DNA of 64,000 bases from NCBI RefSeq assembly GCF_024170285.1, contig NZ_JALJXV010000005.1, positions 124,001 through 188,000 of the forward strand, in the 5' to 3' direction. How positions within the stretch are numbered: the first letter of the stretch is position 1; each line of letters begins with the position of its first letter. The notes beneath the pieces were generated by a model. That model saw only the letters and a list, made by a program, of their open reading frames with translations, was not told the origin of the DNA and did not search any database. This DNA is from Natronocella acetinitrilica (GTDB taxonomy: Bacteria; Pseudomonadota; Gammaproteobacteria; Nitrococcales; Aquisalimonadaceae). This document shows, piece by piece, positions 44,673-53,577 of the stretch. A program made the position numbers and the translations under genes.

Positions 44673-46075
44673 ACGGTGCCGCTCTCCTCATCCAGCTTCC
44701 GATAGAGCGTCCGGCGACTCACATCCAGCATGGCGGCTGCCCGTCGCTTGTTGCCACCCACCTGATCCAGCACGTAGCGGATATAACGGTGCTCCAGCTC
44801 CGCCAGCGTGGGCAGCATCGGGCCGTCCGACACCTGTCGCATCACCTGGTCCACGGCCTCGGCGGGTATGCCCCGCCGCTCACCGCCGCGAATCCGCATT
44901 GGCAGATGTTCCACGTTGATGGTGTCGCCCTGGCAGAACGTCACGGCGCGCTCGACGGCATTCTGCAGCTCGCGGACGTTGCCGGGAAAGGCGTAGTTCT
45001 TCAAGGTGGCAAGGGCATCGCCGGAGAAACCCTGGATGTCGCGCTCCATCTGCATGGCGAAGCGGGTGAGGAACAGCGCCGCCAGCAATTCCAGGTCTTC
45101 ACCCCGCTCCCGCAGCGGCGGCACCCGCAGTGTGAACGTCTCCAGGCGATAGAACAGGTCCTCGCGGAATTCACCGGCTTCAATGCGCTCTTCCAGGTTG
45201 CGATTGGTCGCGGCAACGATGCGCACATCCACGGTGTGCTCCTTGCTGCCCCCCACCGGGCGGATGACGCCATCCTGCAGCACCCGCAACAGCTTGGCCT
45301 GCAGGGCCAGGGGCATCTCGCCGAGTTCGTCGAGGAACAGCGTGCCGCCGTTGGCCTGATCGAATAGCCCCTTGTGCGCCTTCACCGCGCCTGTAAAGGC
45401 GCCCGCCTCGTGGCCGAAGAACTCGCTCTCCAGCAACTCTGCCGGAACCCCGGCGCAGTTCACCGCCTGGAACGGACCAGAGGCGCGATGGGACTCATCG
45501 TGCACTGCCCGCGCCACCAGCTCCTTGCCGGTTCCGCTCTCGCCAATCACCAGGACAGGCCCCACGGCCTGGCCGAGTTGGCGAATCTGGTCGTACAGGC
45601 TCTGCATGCTGCGGCTCTGCCCCACCAGCCCGTGAAAGTGATCCTCGCTGACAAGGCCTCGGTAGCGCTGGACTTCGCCGCGGAGGCGGCGCGTCTCAAG
45701 CAGGCGATTCACACACAACATGAAATGCTCGAGGTCCAGCGGCTTGGTCAGGAACTCGTCGGCACCCTGCTTCAAGGCCTCCACTGCCTGTGAAATGGTG
45801 CCGAATCCGGTAATGATCAAAAATGCCGGGCTATCCTGCATGGCCCGGACCTCCTGCAACAGGTCAAACCCGTCACGCCCGGGCAGACGCAGATCGCTGA
45901 TGATAAGCGCGGGGGCGAACTTGCTCGTTGCGTCCAGTGCGGCCTCGGCGCTTTCAACCGCCGTGACCTGAACACCCGCGTCACGTAACTCATCGGTCAA
46001 CAATTCGCGCAGACCGCGATCATCCTCCACCAATAGAACCTGCTCAGCTTGTCTGCTTTTCGCCTTGCTGCTCAT
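44669..46075 (-). CDS. NtrC-family sigma-54 activator response regulator
   Basis: 468 residues. The receiver domain has LLVEDDRGLRE and the phospho-acceptor Asp in IISDLRLPGRDG, with K in FLTKPLD. The AAA+ domain follows with GESGTGKE (Walker A), GAFTGA (sigma-54 contact loop) and LFLDELGEM. The C-terminus is a Fis-type helix-turn-helix, RRAAAMLDVSRRTLYRKLDE. ATG 46075 follows GAGGAG. It overlaps the kinase gene by 32 bases, so the pair is one operon. The likely target is the divergent DUF4168 gene with a sigma-54-like promoter. Confidence 0.95.
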   Translation of the reverse strand: MSSKAKSRQAEQVLLVEDDRGLRELLTDELRDAGVQVTAVESAEAALDATSKFAPALIISDLRLPGRDGFDLLQEVRAMQDSPAFLIITGFGTISQAVEALKQGADEFLTKPLDLEHFMLCVNRLLETRRLRGEVQRYRGLVSEDHFHGLVGQSRSMQSLYDQIRQLGQAVGPVLVIGESGTGKELVARAVHDESHRASGPFQAVNCAGVPAELLESEFFGHEAGAFTGAVKAHKGLFDQANGGTLFLDELGEMPLALQAKLLRVLQDGVIRPVGGSKEHTVDVRIVAATNRNLEERIEAGEFREDLFYRLETFTLRVPPLRERGEDLELLAALFLTRFAMQMERDIQGFSGDALATLKNYAFPGNVRELQNAVERAVTFCQGDTINVEHLPMRIRGGERRGIPAEAVDQVMRQVSDGPMLPTLAELEHRYIRYVLDQVGGNKRRAAAMLDVSRRTLYRKLDEESGTV

Positions 46076-47546
46076 GGCGCTCCTCTTGGCCAGCATCCGC
46101 CGCATGCAGTGGCAGATTGATTAAGAAACAGGCACCGCCCAGGGTCTCGCTGTCGATGACACGAATCTCGCCGCCGTGCTCCTGAACGATGCCATGGACC
46201 ACGGACAGACCCAGACCGGTGCCTTCACCCACCGACTTGGTGGTGAAAAACGGCTCGAACAAGCGCGGACGATCCTGCTCGGACACACCCGGCCCGTCGT
46301 CATGCACCTGCAGCAGCACACCGTCCTCGCCGTCCGGTTCCCACTCCACCCGCAGGTTTCGTGCGCCGGCCTGAATGGCATTGCGCAGCAGGTTCACCAG
46401 CACCTGCTCCAGGCGGACGGGATCGGCGAGGACCGGTGGGTCGGGCAATGGCGGGCGCAGATCGAGCACGGCGTCGTGTTCGTTGAAAAGCGGCTCCAGC
46501 GCGCCGGCCGCTGCCGCCACCAGAACGCCCAATGTGGTGTCACGCAGGTTCCTGTTGCGGGCTCGGCCGAACTCCAGGAGTTGACGCACGATGTGCTCCA
46601 TCCGCGCCACTTCCCCACGGATCTGTTTCAATGTCGCGGCGCGGTCATCATCGACGTCGCTGCGGCGCAGGCCCCGCTGGGCCTTGCCGTCGATAACGCT
46701 CAACGGGGTACCCAATTCATGGGCCACACCAGAGGCCAGCCGTCCGATGGCGGCGAGCTTCTCGGCCTGACGAAGCTGCTCCTCAAGTCGCCCTTGCGCC
46801 TCGCGACGCTCGGCCACCTCACGCTGCGCCTGATCCACCGCATCCAGCATGGTGTTCAGGGCCCGGGTCAGGCGGCGTATCTCCAGCGGGCCATCCTCGT
46901 CGGCGCGATGCTTCCGGTCCCCCGCCTCGACTCGGGCCATGTTGCCTATAAGAACCTCGAAATGGCGCCCGATGGCACGACGATGACCGACCAGCACCAT
47001 CAGGCTCATCAAGCCGCCGGCCAGCAGGATGACCAAGCCGGCCTGCCAGCGCAGGGAGGACACCAGGTTCTGGAAATCACTGCCTCGCCGGGTTACCTGC
47101 AACAGGCCGCTGATGCGACCGCCGCTGTCAGACAGTGGCAGGAAATACGAGTACACCTCCTGGCCCTGGATCTGCTGGTAGGCGCCCTGGCGCTCGCCTT
47201 CGGCAGCCATGCGCGCCACATCCCGGGTACGCGGTGCCGGATTGACCGCACCAACCGCCGCAACCAGGTCACCCTCCGTGTCGTACACATAGGCCCCGTA
47301 GACACGCCCGATGCGGAACACCGACTCCAGCGCCTGCCGCACATCGGCCTGCTGGCCGCGCTCCAGGCTGTGGCTGATGGGCAGCCGTACCGCCCGGGCC
47401 ACCAGCTCCACATCCTCCTGCAGCCGTTTCTCCAGGGCCACTTCCAGGGTGCGCAGCCCGATGAAAGTGAACACGAGCATCGCGGCCAGCAGTGGCGCCA
47501 GAACCTGGAAAATGAGTACCCAGCGAAGACTCAAACGATTGCGCAA
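46044..47546 (-). CDS. Membrane sensor histidine kinase paired with the NtrC-type regulator
   Basis: 500 residues. Two transmembrane helices (about 9-29 and 165-185) flank a periplasmic sensor of ~135 residues. A HAMP-like segment (VLIGNMARVEAGD), a coiled-coil rich in RREAQGRLEEQLRQAEK, and the HisKA box ASGVAHELGTPLSVI with the phosphorylated histidine follow. The ATPase domain shows NLLRNAIQAGA, DDGPGVSEQ, FEPFFTTKSVGEGTGLGL. The C-terminus is very acidic/glutamine-rich and overlaps the regulator gene. Signal unknown. Confidence 0.94.
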   Translation of the reverse strand: MRNRLSLRWVLIFQVLAPLLAAMLVFTFIGLRTLEVALEKRLQEDVELVARAVRLPISHSLERGQQADVRQALESVFRIGRVYGAYVYDTEGDLVAAVGAVNPAPRTRDVARMAAEGERQGAYQQIQGQEVYSYFLPLSDSGGRISGLLQVTRRGSDFQNLVSSLRWQAGLVILLAGGLMSLMVLVGHRRAIGRHFEVLIGNMARVEAGDRKHRADEDGPLEIRRLTRALNTMLDAVDQAQREVAERREAQGRLEEQLRQAEKLAAIGRLASGVAHELGTPLSVIDGKAQRGLRRSDVDDDRAATLKQIRGEVARMEHIVRQLLEFGRARNRNLRDTTLGVLVAAAAGALEPLFNEHDAVLDLRPPLPDPPVLADPVRLEQVLVNLLRNAIQAGARNLRVEWEPDGEDGVLLQVHDDGPGVSEQDRPRLFEPFFTTKSVGEGTGLGLSVVHGIVQEHGGEIRVIDSETLGGACFLINLPLHAADAGQEERHEQQGEKQTS

Positions 47547-47583
47547 CAGGTCAAACCTCTGTAGCTGTGTGTCTCATGTGTCA

Positions 47584-47599
47584 TTCTGGCACACCAGAA
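47584..47599. promoter_or_regulatory. Candidate enhancer (upstream activating) palindrome
   Basis: TTCTGGCACACCAGAA, arms of six bases around CACA, lies about 125-135 bases upstream of the sigma-54-like promoter, the usual distance for NtrC-type enhancers, and 38-53 bases from the kinase start codon, where it could also autoregulate the two-component genes. Confidence 0.55.
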
Positions 47600-47718
47600 A
47601 TCGGCTGTCGGGCGGATGAACCGGCGACACCCCCTGGGCAGGCCGTGTTCACGAGAATGGCTCAATGGTGCGCCCTGACATCGATTCGGCCGCCGTCTGA
47701 CCCGGTTAAGGCAGCAAA

Positions 47719-47734
47719 TGGCATGCCTTCTGCA
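47719..47734 (+). promoter_or_regulatory. Sigma-54-type promoter for the DUF4168 gene
   Basis: TGGCATGCCTTCTGCA matches the -24/-12 consensus (TGGCAC-N5-TTGCA) with one mismatch in each element. The invariant GG (47720-47721) and GC (47732-47733) are exactly ten bases apart. Transcription would begin near 47745, leaving a ~38-base leader before ATG 47783. Confidence 0.7.
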
Positions 47735-47782
47735 AAGACTCCTGGCGAATAGTCACACATGACCAAAGGATGAGGTGAACCA

Positions 47783-48181
47783 ATGAAGAAGTTCAGCACG
47801 CGTGCCGCTCTCGTTCCCCTGTTGTCCGGGTTGCTGCTCTCGCCCCTGGCCATGGCACAGTCCACCGACGACGGGATGGACGAGTCCGAACGGGCCATCA
47901 TGGAAGAGCAGGGTGAAGAGTTCGAAAGCGCCCAGCTGGAACAGTTCGCTGACGCCTACGTTGAAGTTGGCGAGATTCACAATGAGTACTCGCAGCTCTT
48001 GCAGGAGGTTGAGTCCACCGAGCAGGCTCAGGATCTGCAGCAGGAAGCCAACGACGAAATGGTCCAGGCCATTCAGGACAGCGGACTCGAGGTCCAGGAA
48101 TACTCGGCCATCGCCGCCGCCCTGGAGCGCGACCCGGAGATGCGTCAGGAAGTCGTCTCCATGATCGAGTCGCGTCAGTAA
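47783..48181 (+). CDS. Exported DUF4168 domain protein
   Basis: 132 residues. A signal peptide (LVPLLSGLLLSPLAMA) is followed by an acidic, entirely helical mature chain with many glutamates and glutamines; the DUF4168 pattern is seen in QLEQFADAYVEVGEIHNEY and the C-terminal AIAAALERDPEMRQEVVSMIE. Members are small, secreted or periplasmic, with no defined job. Preceded by a sigma-54-like promoter and divergent from the NtrC-type system that probably drives it, suggesting stress- or nutrient-dependent induction. A terminator follows. Confidence 0.85.
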   Translation: MKKFSTRAALVPLLSGLLLSPLAMAQSTDDGMDESERAIMEEQGEEFESAQLEQFADAYVEVGEIHNEYSQLLQEVESTEQAQDLQQEANDEMVQAIQDSGLEVQEYSAIAAALERDPEMRQEVVSMIESRQ

Positions 48182-48230
48182 GTAACAGGCTTTTCATCGT
48201 TCCTCCGTTTGCCCTCCAGGAGGTACCCTT

Positions 48231-48261
48231 GCCCCACCCGCGCGGTGGGGCTTTTCTTTTT
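48231..48261 (+). terminator. Rho-independent terminator after the DUF4168 gene
   Basis: Stem GCCCCACC/GGTGGGGC with a CGCGC loop followed by TTTTCTTTTT. A textbook intrinsic terminator about 50 bases past the stop codon; it separates this transcript from fabA. Confidence 0.9.
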
Positions 48262-48398
48262 GTACCATGCCGATACGCTCGATCCCGGCGGATTGATCCC
48301 GTACACTCCCCCTCGTGTAGCCATGAGCTAATAAACCGTGGCCGTAAGTCGTGGGCGCCACGCGGGCCGGAGCGGCCCTACCCGCACCGAGGAGACCG

Positions 48399-48941
48399 AT
48401 GTCGAGCAATCCGCACTATTGCATGAACCACAGCAGCTTCGCCTATGAGGATCTACTGGCCTGCGCGGAAGGGCGCTTGTTTGGCCCGGGCAACCCACAG
48501 TTGCCCAAGCCCAACATGCTGATGCTCGATCGCATCACCACGATCAATGATCAGGGCGGCGCACACGGCAAGGGTGAGATTCTGGCTGAACTGGATATCC
48601 ACCCCGGCCTGTGGTTTTTCGACTGTCATTTCCAGAATGATCCGGTGATGCCTGGTTGTCTCGGCCTGGATGCAATGTGGCAGCTCGTGGGCTTTTTCCT
48701 GGGATGGAAAGGCGGCCAGGGACGAGGGCGGGCACTGGGTGCCGGTGAGGTGAAGTTCACCGGACAGGTGCTGCCCGATGCCAAACTGGTGACATACCGA
48801 ATCGACATGAAGCGTGTCATCATGCGCAAGCTGGTCATGGGCATAGCGGATGCAGAACTGGACGTGGACGGCACCGTCATCTACCGCGCCAAGGATCTTC
48901 GCGTTGGTCTGTTCCATTCGCCCGAGGCCATGCAGGGTTAG
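48399..48941 (+). CDS. fabA: 3-hydroxydecanoyl-ACP dehydratase/isomerase
   Basis: 180 residues. FabA dehydrates 3-hydroxydecanoyl-ACP and isomerises trans-2- to cis-3-decenoyl-ACP, the branch point to unsaturated fatty acids. [20 protein letters not shown] holds the catalytic histidine and the downstream aspartate region, and [13 protein letters not shown] is the usual second signature. ATG 48399 follows GAGGAG; upstream frame is not conserved. fabB is 101 bases downstream, the normal FabA-FabB pair. Confidence 0.97.
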   Translation: MSSNPHYCMNHSSFAYEDLLACAEGRLFGPGNPQLPKPNMLMLDRITTINDQGGAHGKGEILAELDIHPGLWFFDCHFQNDPVMPGCLGLDAMWQLVGFFLGWKGGQGRGRALGAGEVKFTGQVLPDAKLVTYRIDMKRVIMRKLVMGIADAELDVDGTVIYRAKDLRVGLFHSPEAMQG

Positions 48942-49042
48942 GGTTCCGCTGCCGATAGTCATGCCGCTGCGCCGGGGGGCGTCGCCGCCTCTCACAGGCA
49001 ATAGGTGAAGGCTGATCCGGAGCGATCTGGAGTGATAAAACC

Positions 49043-50260
49043 ATGAGACGGGTAGTTATAACGGGGCTCGGCATTACGTCGTGCCTGGGCACCGACCGGG
49101 CGTCGGTCATCGACAGTCTGCGTCACGGGCGATCAGGCATCCGCTTCAAGCAGGCCTACGCGGACCTTGGTCTTCGCAGCCAGGTGGCTGGTGTGGTCGA
49201 CCTTGATATCGAAGGCCGCATCGATCGCAAACAGCGCCGCTTCATGGGCAATGCGGCAGCCTACGCCTACGTCGCCATGGAAGACGCCATCGCCGATGCC
49301 GGGCTGACACCGGAACAGGTCTCCAACCCCCGCACGGGGCTGATCGCCGGCTCCGGTGGGGCGTCCACCGAAAACCTGATCAACTCCGTAGATATCCTGC
49401 GAGAGCGCGGCGTCAAGCGGGTTGGTCCGTACCAGGTGCCGCGGGTGATGAGCAGCACAGTATCGGCCTGCCTCGCAACCCCGTTCCGCATCAAGGGCAT
49501 CAACTATTCCATCAGCTCCGCCTGCGCCACCAGTGCACACTGCATCGGCAATGCGGTGGAACAGATACAGCTTGGCAAGCAGGACGTGGTCTTCGCCGGT
49601 GGTGGCGAAGAGGAGCACTGGACGCTGACCATGCTGTTCGACGCCATGGGTGCGCTGTCATCGAAGCGGAATGATACGCCTGAGCAGGCCTCACGCGCGT
49701 ACGACGCCGGTCGGGACGGCTTTGTCATCGCCGGCGGCGGCGGCATGGTGGTGGTCGAAGAGCTGGAACATGCCCTTGCCCGCGGTGCCCGCATACTGGC
49801 GGAAGTCACCGGCTACGGTGCCACGTCCGACGGTCACGACATGGTTGCGCCATCCGGTGAAGGCGCAGTCCGATGCATGCAGCAGGCCCTGGCGACAGCG
49901 CGTCGCCCCGTCGATTACGTCAATGCCCACGGCACCAGCACACCCGTCGGCGACATCACCGAGCTGGGGGCGCTGCGCACCGTGTTCGGAGAGCAAGCAC
50001 CATACATCAACTCGACCAAGTCACTCAGCGGTCACTCGCTTGGCGCCGCCGGCGTACAGGAGGCCATCTATAGCCTGTTGATGATGGAAGAGGGATTAAT
50101 CGCCGCTTCGGCAAACATCGAACAACTGGACGACGAGGCGGCCGGCATGCCTGTGGTGCGCGAGCGCATGGATAACGTCACCCTGAACGCGGTTATGTCC
50201 AACAGCTTCGGCTTCGGCGGCACCAACGCCACATTGATTTTTGAACGCTACGAGGATTGA
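49043..50260 (+). CDS. fabB: 3-oxoacyl-ACP synthase I
   Basis: 405 residues (E. coli 406). The Cys-His-His triad is seen in [25 protein letters not shown] and [11 protein letters not shown]. Together with FabA it elongates cis-3-decenoyl-ACP into unsaturated acyl chains. N-terminal [15 protein letters not shown] is standard. It is co-directional with fabA, and an OmpA-family lipoprotein gene starts 5 bases after its stop. Confidence 0.97.
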   Translation: MRRVVITGLGITSCLGTDRASVIDSLRHGRSGIRFKQAYADLGLRSQVAGVVDLDIEGRIDRKQRRFMGNAAAYAYVAMEDAIADAGLTPEQVSNPRTGLIAGSGGASTENLINSVDILRERGVKRVGPYQVPRVMSSTVSACLATPFRIKGINYSISSACATSAHCIGNAVEQIQLGKQDVVFAGGGEEEHWTLTMLFDAMGALSSKRNDTPEQASRAYDAGRDGFVIAGGGGMVVVEELEHALARGARILAEVTGYGATSDGHDMVAPSGEGAVRCMQQALATARRPVDYVNAHGTSTPVGDITELGALRTVFGEQAPYINSTKSLSGHSLGAAGVQEAIYSLLMMEEGLIAASANIEQLDDEAAGMPVVRERMDNVTLNAVMSNSFGFGGTNATLIFERYED

Positions 50261-50264
50261 TGAC

Positions 50265-50933
50265 ATGCCGTTTGTCCGTACCGCGGTATTCACCCTGGCT
50301 GCCACTGTCGTTCTCGCCGCCTGTACCACCACCGATCCATACACCGGCGAGGAAAGGACCTCCCGCGCCACCTATGGAGCGGCCATTGGAGCCGTTGCCG
50401 GTGCGGTGATCGGTGGGGTCACCGGCTCCAACAGTCGCGAGCGACGTAACCGTGCATTGATCGGTGCCGGCGTCGGCGGGCTTTCCGGTGCCGCGGTTGG
50501 TGGCTACATGGACCGTCAGGAAGCCAGGCTCCGCGACCAGTTGCGTGGTACCGGCGTCAGCGTTACCCGCCAGGGCGATGACATCATTCTCAACATGCCG
50601 GGTAACGTGACCTTCGGCTTCGACAGCGCGGATCTGCGCTCCGATTTCTTCGAGGTGCTGGATTCCGTGGCCCTGGTGGTTAACGAGTTCGACCAGACGC
50701 TGATCGAAGCGGCCGGGCATACCGACAGCACCGGGTCCGCGGCCTACAACCAGCGCCTCTCAGAGCGCCGGGCCGATACCGTGGCGCGTTATCTGCAGAA
50801 TCGCGGCGTGGATTCCCGGCGTATTGCGGCCGCCGGTTTCGGCCAGGATTACCCGATTGCCGACAACAGCACCGAGGCCGGACGCCAAGCCAATCGCCGT
50901 GTCGAATTAACGCTAGTGCCTTTGCGTCAGTAG
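50265..50933 (+). CDS. OmpA-family peptidoglycan-binding lipoprotein
   Basis: 222 residues. Lipobox LAAC follows a short signal (AVFTLAATVVLAAC). A glycine-rich glycine-zipper segment (GAAIGAVAGAVIGGVTGSNS and GVGGLSGAAVGGYMD) leads to a C-terminal OmpA domain: NVTFGFDSADLR, AAGHTDSTGSAAYN with the peptidoglycan-contact aspartate and NQRLSERRADTVARYL, and ANRRVELTLV. This is the YiaD/YfiB-like arrangement; it would tether the outer membrane to the cell wall. Starts at ATG 50265, directly behind fabB, probably co-transcribed. Confidence 0.92.
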   Translation: MPFVRTAVFTLAATVVLAACTTTDPYTGEERTSRATYGAAIGAVAGAVIGGVTGSNSRERRNRALIGAGVGGLSGAAVGGYMDRQEARLRDQLRGTGVSVTRQGDDIILNMPGNVTFGFDSADLRSDFFEVLDSVALVVNEFDQTLIEAAGHTDSTGSAAYNQRLSERRADTVARYLQNRGVDSRRIAAAGFGQDYPIADNSTEAGRQANRRVELTLVPLRQ

Positions 50934-50945
50934 CAACCAACGCGG

Positions 50946-50985
50946 TCGACGAAAAAGGCTCGCATTTGCGAGCCTTTTTCGTCGA
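50946..50985. terminator. Bidirectional intrinsic terminator
   Basis: A perfect 19-bp stem (TCGACGAAAAAGGCTCGCA with its reverse complement, loop TT). A-run on one side and T-run on the other, so it should stop transcription from both the lipoprotein gene and the convergent ctaB gene. Confidence 0.93.
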
Positions 50986-51010
50986 TCGGAAACTTTCGAG
51001 TTGCCTGCCT

Positions 51011-51946
51011 TCAACTCCAGAGCAACTGCACTAGTGGCAGGTAGTGATCCAGTAGCAACAAGCCGAACACGCCCATGAGATAGGTAATGGAATAGCCAAA
51101 AGCCTTCATGGGAATCGACGCATCCGCCGACCAGCGCAGCTTGATGGCGTAGTAGAGGAATCCCGCGTTCAGTGCCATCACTCCCACCAGATACATCATC
51201 CCTGCCATTTGCAGGGCAAATGGCAGCAAGCTGACTGCGACCAACAACACCGTGTAGAGCAATATCTGCACCTGGGTGAACACGACGCCATGGGTCACCG
51301 GCAACATGGGTATGTTGACCTCCGCATATTCCTCCCGCCTGTGAATCGCCAGGGCCCAGAAATGCGGCGGGGTCCAGACAAAGATGATGAGAAAGAGCAG
51401 CAAGGCATGGGGATCAATGGAGTTGGTCACCGCAGTCCAGCCGAGTACCGGCGGTGCCGCGCCTGCCGCACCACCTATCACGATGTTTTGCGGAGTCGCT
51501 CGCTTGAGGTAGAGCGTGTAGATGAAGGCATAGCCAATAAGAGACAGGAAGGTCAGCCAGGCGGTCAGCGGGTTGACCAGCCACCAGAGCATGCCCAGCC
51601 CGAGCAGGCCAATTCCACCCGCAAAAACCACAGCATGCGGTGTATCAATGACTCCCTGGGGCAGCGGTCTACCGCTTGTACGCGCCATGCGCGCGTCCAC
51701 CTGGCGATCTACCATCTGGTTGATGGCAGCCGCCGCAGCTGACGCCAGCGCAATGCCGATCGACCCGAAGATCAACGCGTTCCAGGGGACCTGGGCAGGC
51801 GGCGCGGCGAGCACCATGCCCACGATGGCGGTAAACACCAGCAGTGCCACCACCTTGGGCTTGGTCAATTCGTAATAGTCGCGCCAAGTCGCGCTCACCC
51901 GTGCCTCCACCGCGTCGACGAATTCAGCCACTACCACGCACCCCAT
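51011..51946 (-). CDS. ctaB: Protohaem IX farnesyltransferase
   Basis: 311 residues. A UbiA-type prenyltransferase that turns haem B into haem O, the first step to haem A. It shows NQMVDRQVDARMARTSGRPLP, the NxxxD(x)xxD-type aspartate-rich site, and FLIIFVWTPPHFWALAIHR with the second conserved site; seven to nine transmembrane segments. The start is uncertain: ATG 51946 overlaps ctaA by 23 bases without a ribosome site; a GTG at 51931 is an alternative. Last gene of the oxidase assembly series. Confidence 0.94.
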   Translation of the reverse strand: MGCVVVAEFVDAVEARVSATWRDYYELTKPKVVALLVFTAIVGMVLAAPPAQVPWNALIFGSIGIALASAAAAAINQMVDRQVDARMARTSGRPLPQGVIDTPHAVVFAGGIGLLGLGMLWWLVNPLTAWLTFLSLIGYAFIYTLYLKRATPQNIVIGGAAGAAPPVLGWTAVTNSIDPHALLLFLIIFVWTPPHFWALAIHRREEYAEVNIPMLPVTHGVVFTQVQILLYTVLLVAVSLLPFALQMAGMMYLVGVMALNAGFLYYAIKLRWSADASIPMKAFGYSITYLMGVFGLLLLDHYLPLVQLLWS

Positions 51947-52967
51947 TGGCGACCGCAGCAGGCAGAGGACGCAGGGTATGATAGAGCGTCAGCACGCTCA
52001 ACAGCAGAAGTGCGGCGCCCCCGTTGTGGGCGACGGCCATTGCCAGGGGCAGGCTGTACACCACGTTGCCGATTCCGAGCAGCCACTGAACACCCAGCAG
52101 CGCCACCATGGCCACGGCGATCCGCCCCGCCAGGGCCTGGAAACCAAGGCGCATCCACACTGCGATGGCGAGTGCCAGCACCGCAGCGGCGATGATCAGT
52201 GCGCCGATCCTGTGCGTGAAGTGAATGGCCACACGGGCGGGATGATCGAGTATGCCGAATTCGTAATCGACACCCAGCCCCCGCCACAACACGAAGGCTT
52301 CGCTGTAGTCGGCTTCGGGCACCAGCCGCCCATGGCACAACGGGAAGTCGGTACATGCCAGGGCGGCGTAGTTGGTGCTGACCCACCCGCCCAGGGCGAT
52401 CTGAACACCCACCAGAGCCAGGACAGCCAGTACCCAGGGGCGTAATCGCTCCGCCACTGCGCTAGTCGGCGGCGGTCGCAGGAAGCGTCCTTGCCGGATC
52501 GTAAGCCACCACAACAGGGATATTGTGGTCATGCCACCAAGCAGATGCAGGGTGACCACCAGCGGTTTCAACTGCCAGGTCACCGTCCACATGCCGAGGA
52601 TCGACTGCATGACGATGAGCAGGCCGAGGAACAGCGGCAGACGCAAGGGCTGGGCCGGATCCCGGCGGTTACGCACGGCCATGATGGCCATGGCGAAGAC
52701 CACCAGGCCGAGGATCCCCGCCGCGTAGCGATGGATCATCTCCTTCCAGGCCTTGCCGATATGGACCGGCCTTTCCGGATAGGCCTGATTGGCGAGTTGA
52801 ACGGCCTGCTCGGTCTGCGGCACGCCAAGGAGCATGCCGTAGCACCCTGGCCAGTCAGGGCATCCGAGCCCGGCATCTTCCAGGCGCACCCAGGCGCCAA
52901 GCAGGATGACGATCAACGTCAGCCCGACCGTCGATACCGACAGCCGGAAAAACCCTTTCCCAGTCAT
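51924..52967 (-). CDS. ctaA: Haem A synthase
   Basis: 347 residues with eight transmembrane helices in the COX15/CtaA repeat. It oxidises the C8 methyl of haem O to the formyl group of haem A. Family histidines are seen in EMIHRYAAGILGL, LVVTLHLLGGMTTISLLWW, RVAIHFTHRIGAL and MAVAHNGGAALLL. N-terminal GAWVRLEDAGLGCPDWPGC is also diagnostic. It overlaps ctaB and lies 3 bases downstream of the Sco-like gene. Confidence 0.95.
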   Translation of the reverse strand: MTGKGFFRLSVSTVGLTLIVILLGAWVRLEDAGLGCPDWPGCYGMLLGVPQTEQAVQLANQAYPERPVHIGKAWKEMIHRYAAGILGLVVFAMAIMAVRNRRDPAQPLRLPLFLGLLIVMQSILGMWTVTWQLKPLVVTLHLLGGMTTISLLWWLTIRQGRFLRPPPTSAVAERLRPWVLAVLALVGVQIALGGWVSTNYAALACTDFPLCHGRLVPEADYSEAFVLWRGLGVDYEFGILDHPARVAIHFTHRIGALIIAAAVLALAIAVWMRLGFQALAGRIAVAMVALLGVQWLLGIGNVVYSLPLAMAVAHNGGAALLLLSVLTLYHTLRPLPAAVANGVRGSG

Positions 52968-52970
52968 GGA

Positions 52971-53576
52971 TCAGGCGTCCTCCGATAAGCCTTGCAGGCG
53001 TTCAAGATCAATATTCGAGAGCCGCAGCAACTTTTTCATGTCCTGCAGCATGCCGTAGGGTTGAAACGGTTCGTCGTAGCGCATCATCCGGTAGCCCCGC
53101 GTATCCACCAACGAGGTGGACAGGCCGTCATGGGCCGCGTCCGGCAGCATGGGTTCGCGGGCCCAGTACAGGGCCACGGAATCCTGGCCGCCGGTGGCGA
53201 GGCCTGATGGCGCGTTCGCACCTTCGGGCAGAATCAGTACGATGCGTGCCCGGTCCTGATTCTGGGCCAACGCGATCCGGACCTGCTGCAGGGCCGCGAT
53301 GCGCTCAAGACAGGCGGCATCGCACTCGCCGTCATTGACGACCAGCATGCTCCATCGGCCACGCAGGGCCGAGGCCGACACGTTGTTGCCACTGGCGTCC
53401 AGCAACTCGACGTCAAGCCTGTGCGGTGGCTCCACCAGGGTGCCGTGGTTGCTGGTGGATGTCGGCGTCCAGCCAGTGAAAAACAGGGTCCAGGCAATCG
53501 CCGCAGGGACGAAGAAACACGCCAGCAGGAGAATCAGCGCCATTCGGCCGTTCCACTTCGAGGGCTTGCTGCTCAT
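52971..53576 (-). CDS. Thioredoxin-fold, Sco-like oxidase assembly protein
   Basis: 201 residues. One N-terminal transmembrane helix (about 12-34) and an outward-facing thioredoxin-like domain: RGRWSMLVVNDGECDAACL contains CxxxC at 85 and 89, the spacing of the Sco copper site. The third Sco ligand, a histidine before the loop, could be H149 but the position is not convincing. Copper delivery to CuA is therefore a plausible inference, not proven. It sits between SURF1 and ctaA genes, where oxidase clusters often carry an uncharacterised protein. Confidence 0.78.
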   Translation of the reverse strand: MSSKPSKWNGRMALILLLACFFVPAAIAWTLFFTGWTPTSTSNHGTLVEPPHRLDVELLDASGNNVSASALRGRWSMLVVNDGECDAACLERIAALQQVRIALAQNQDRARIVLILPEGANAPSGLATGGQDSVALYWAREPMLPDAAHDGLSTSLVDTRGYRMMRYDEPFQPYGMLQDMKKLLRLSNIDLERLQGLSEDA

Positions 53577-53577
53577 G

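Larger units (their letters stand above)
47547..47782. promoter_or_regulatory. Divergent regulatory gap, kinase operon and DUF4168 gene
   Basis: 236 bases hold no gene. A perfect palindrome TTCTGGCACACCAGAA is at 47584-47599, and a sigma-54-like promoter at 47719-47734 points right. The start of the kinase gene is at 47546. I see no obvious sigma-70 promoter for either direction. Confidence 0.6.

Noticed and set aside
46176-47564. 462-residue frame opposite the sensor kinase
   Set aside because: Gln/His-rich mirror frame; the kinase motifs on the other strand are complete.
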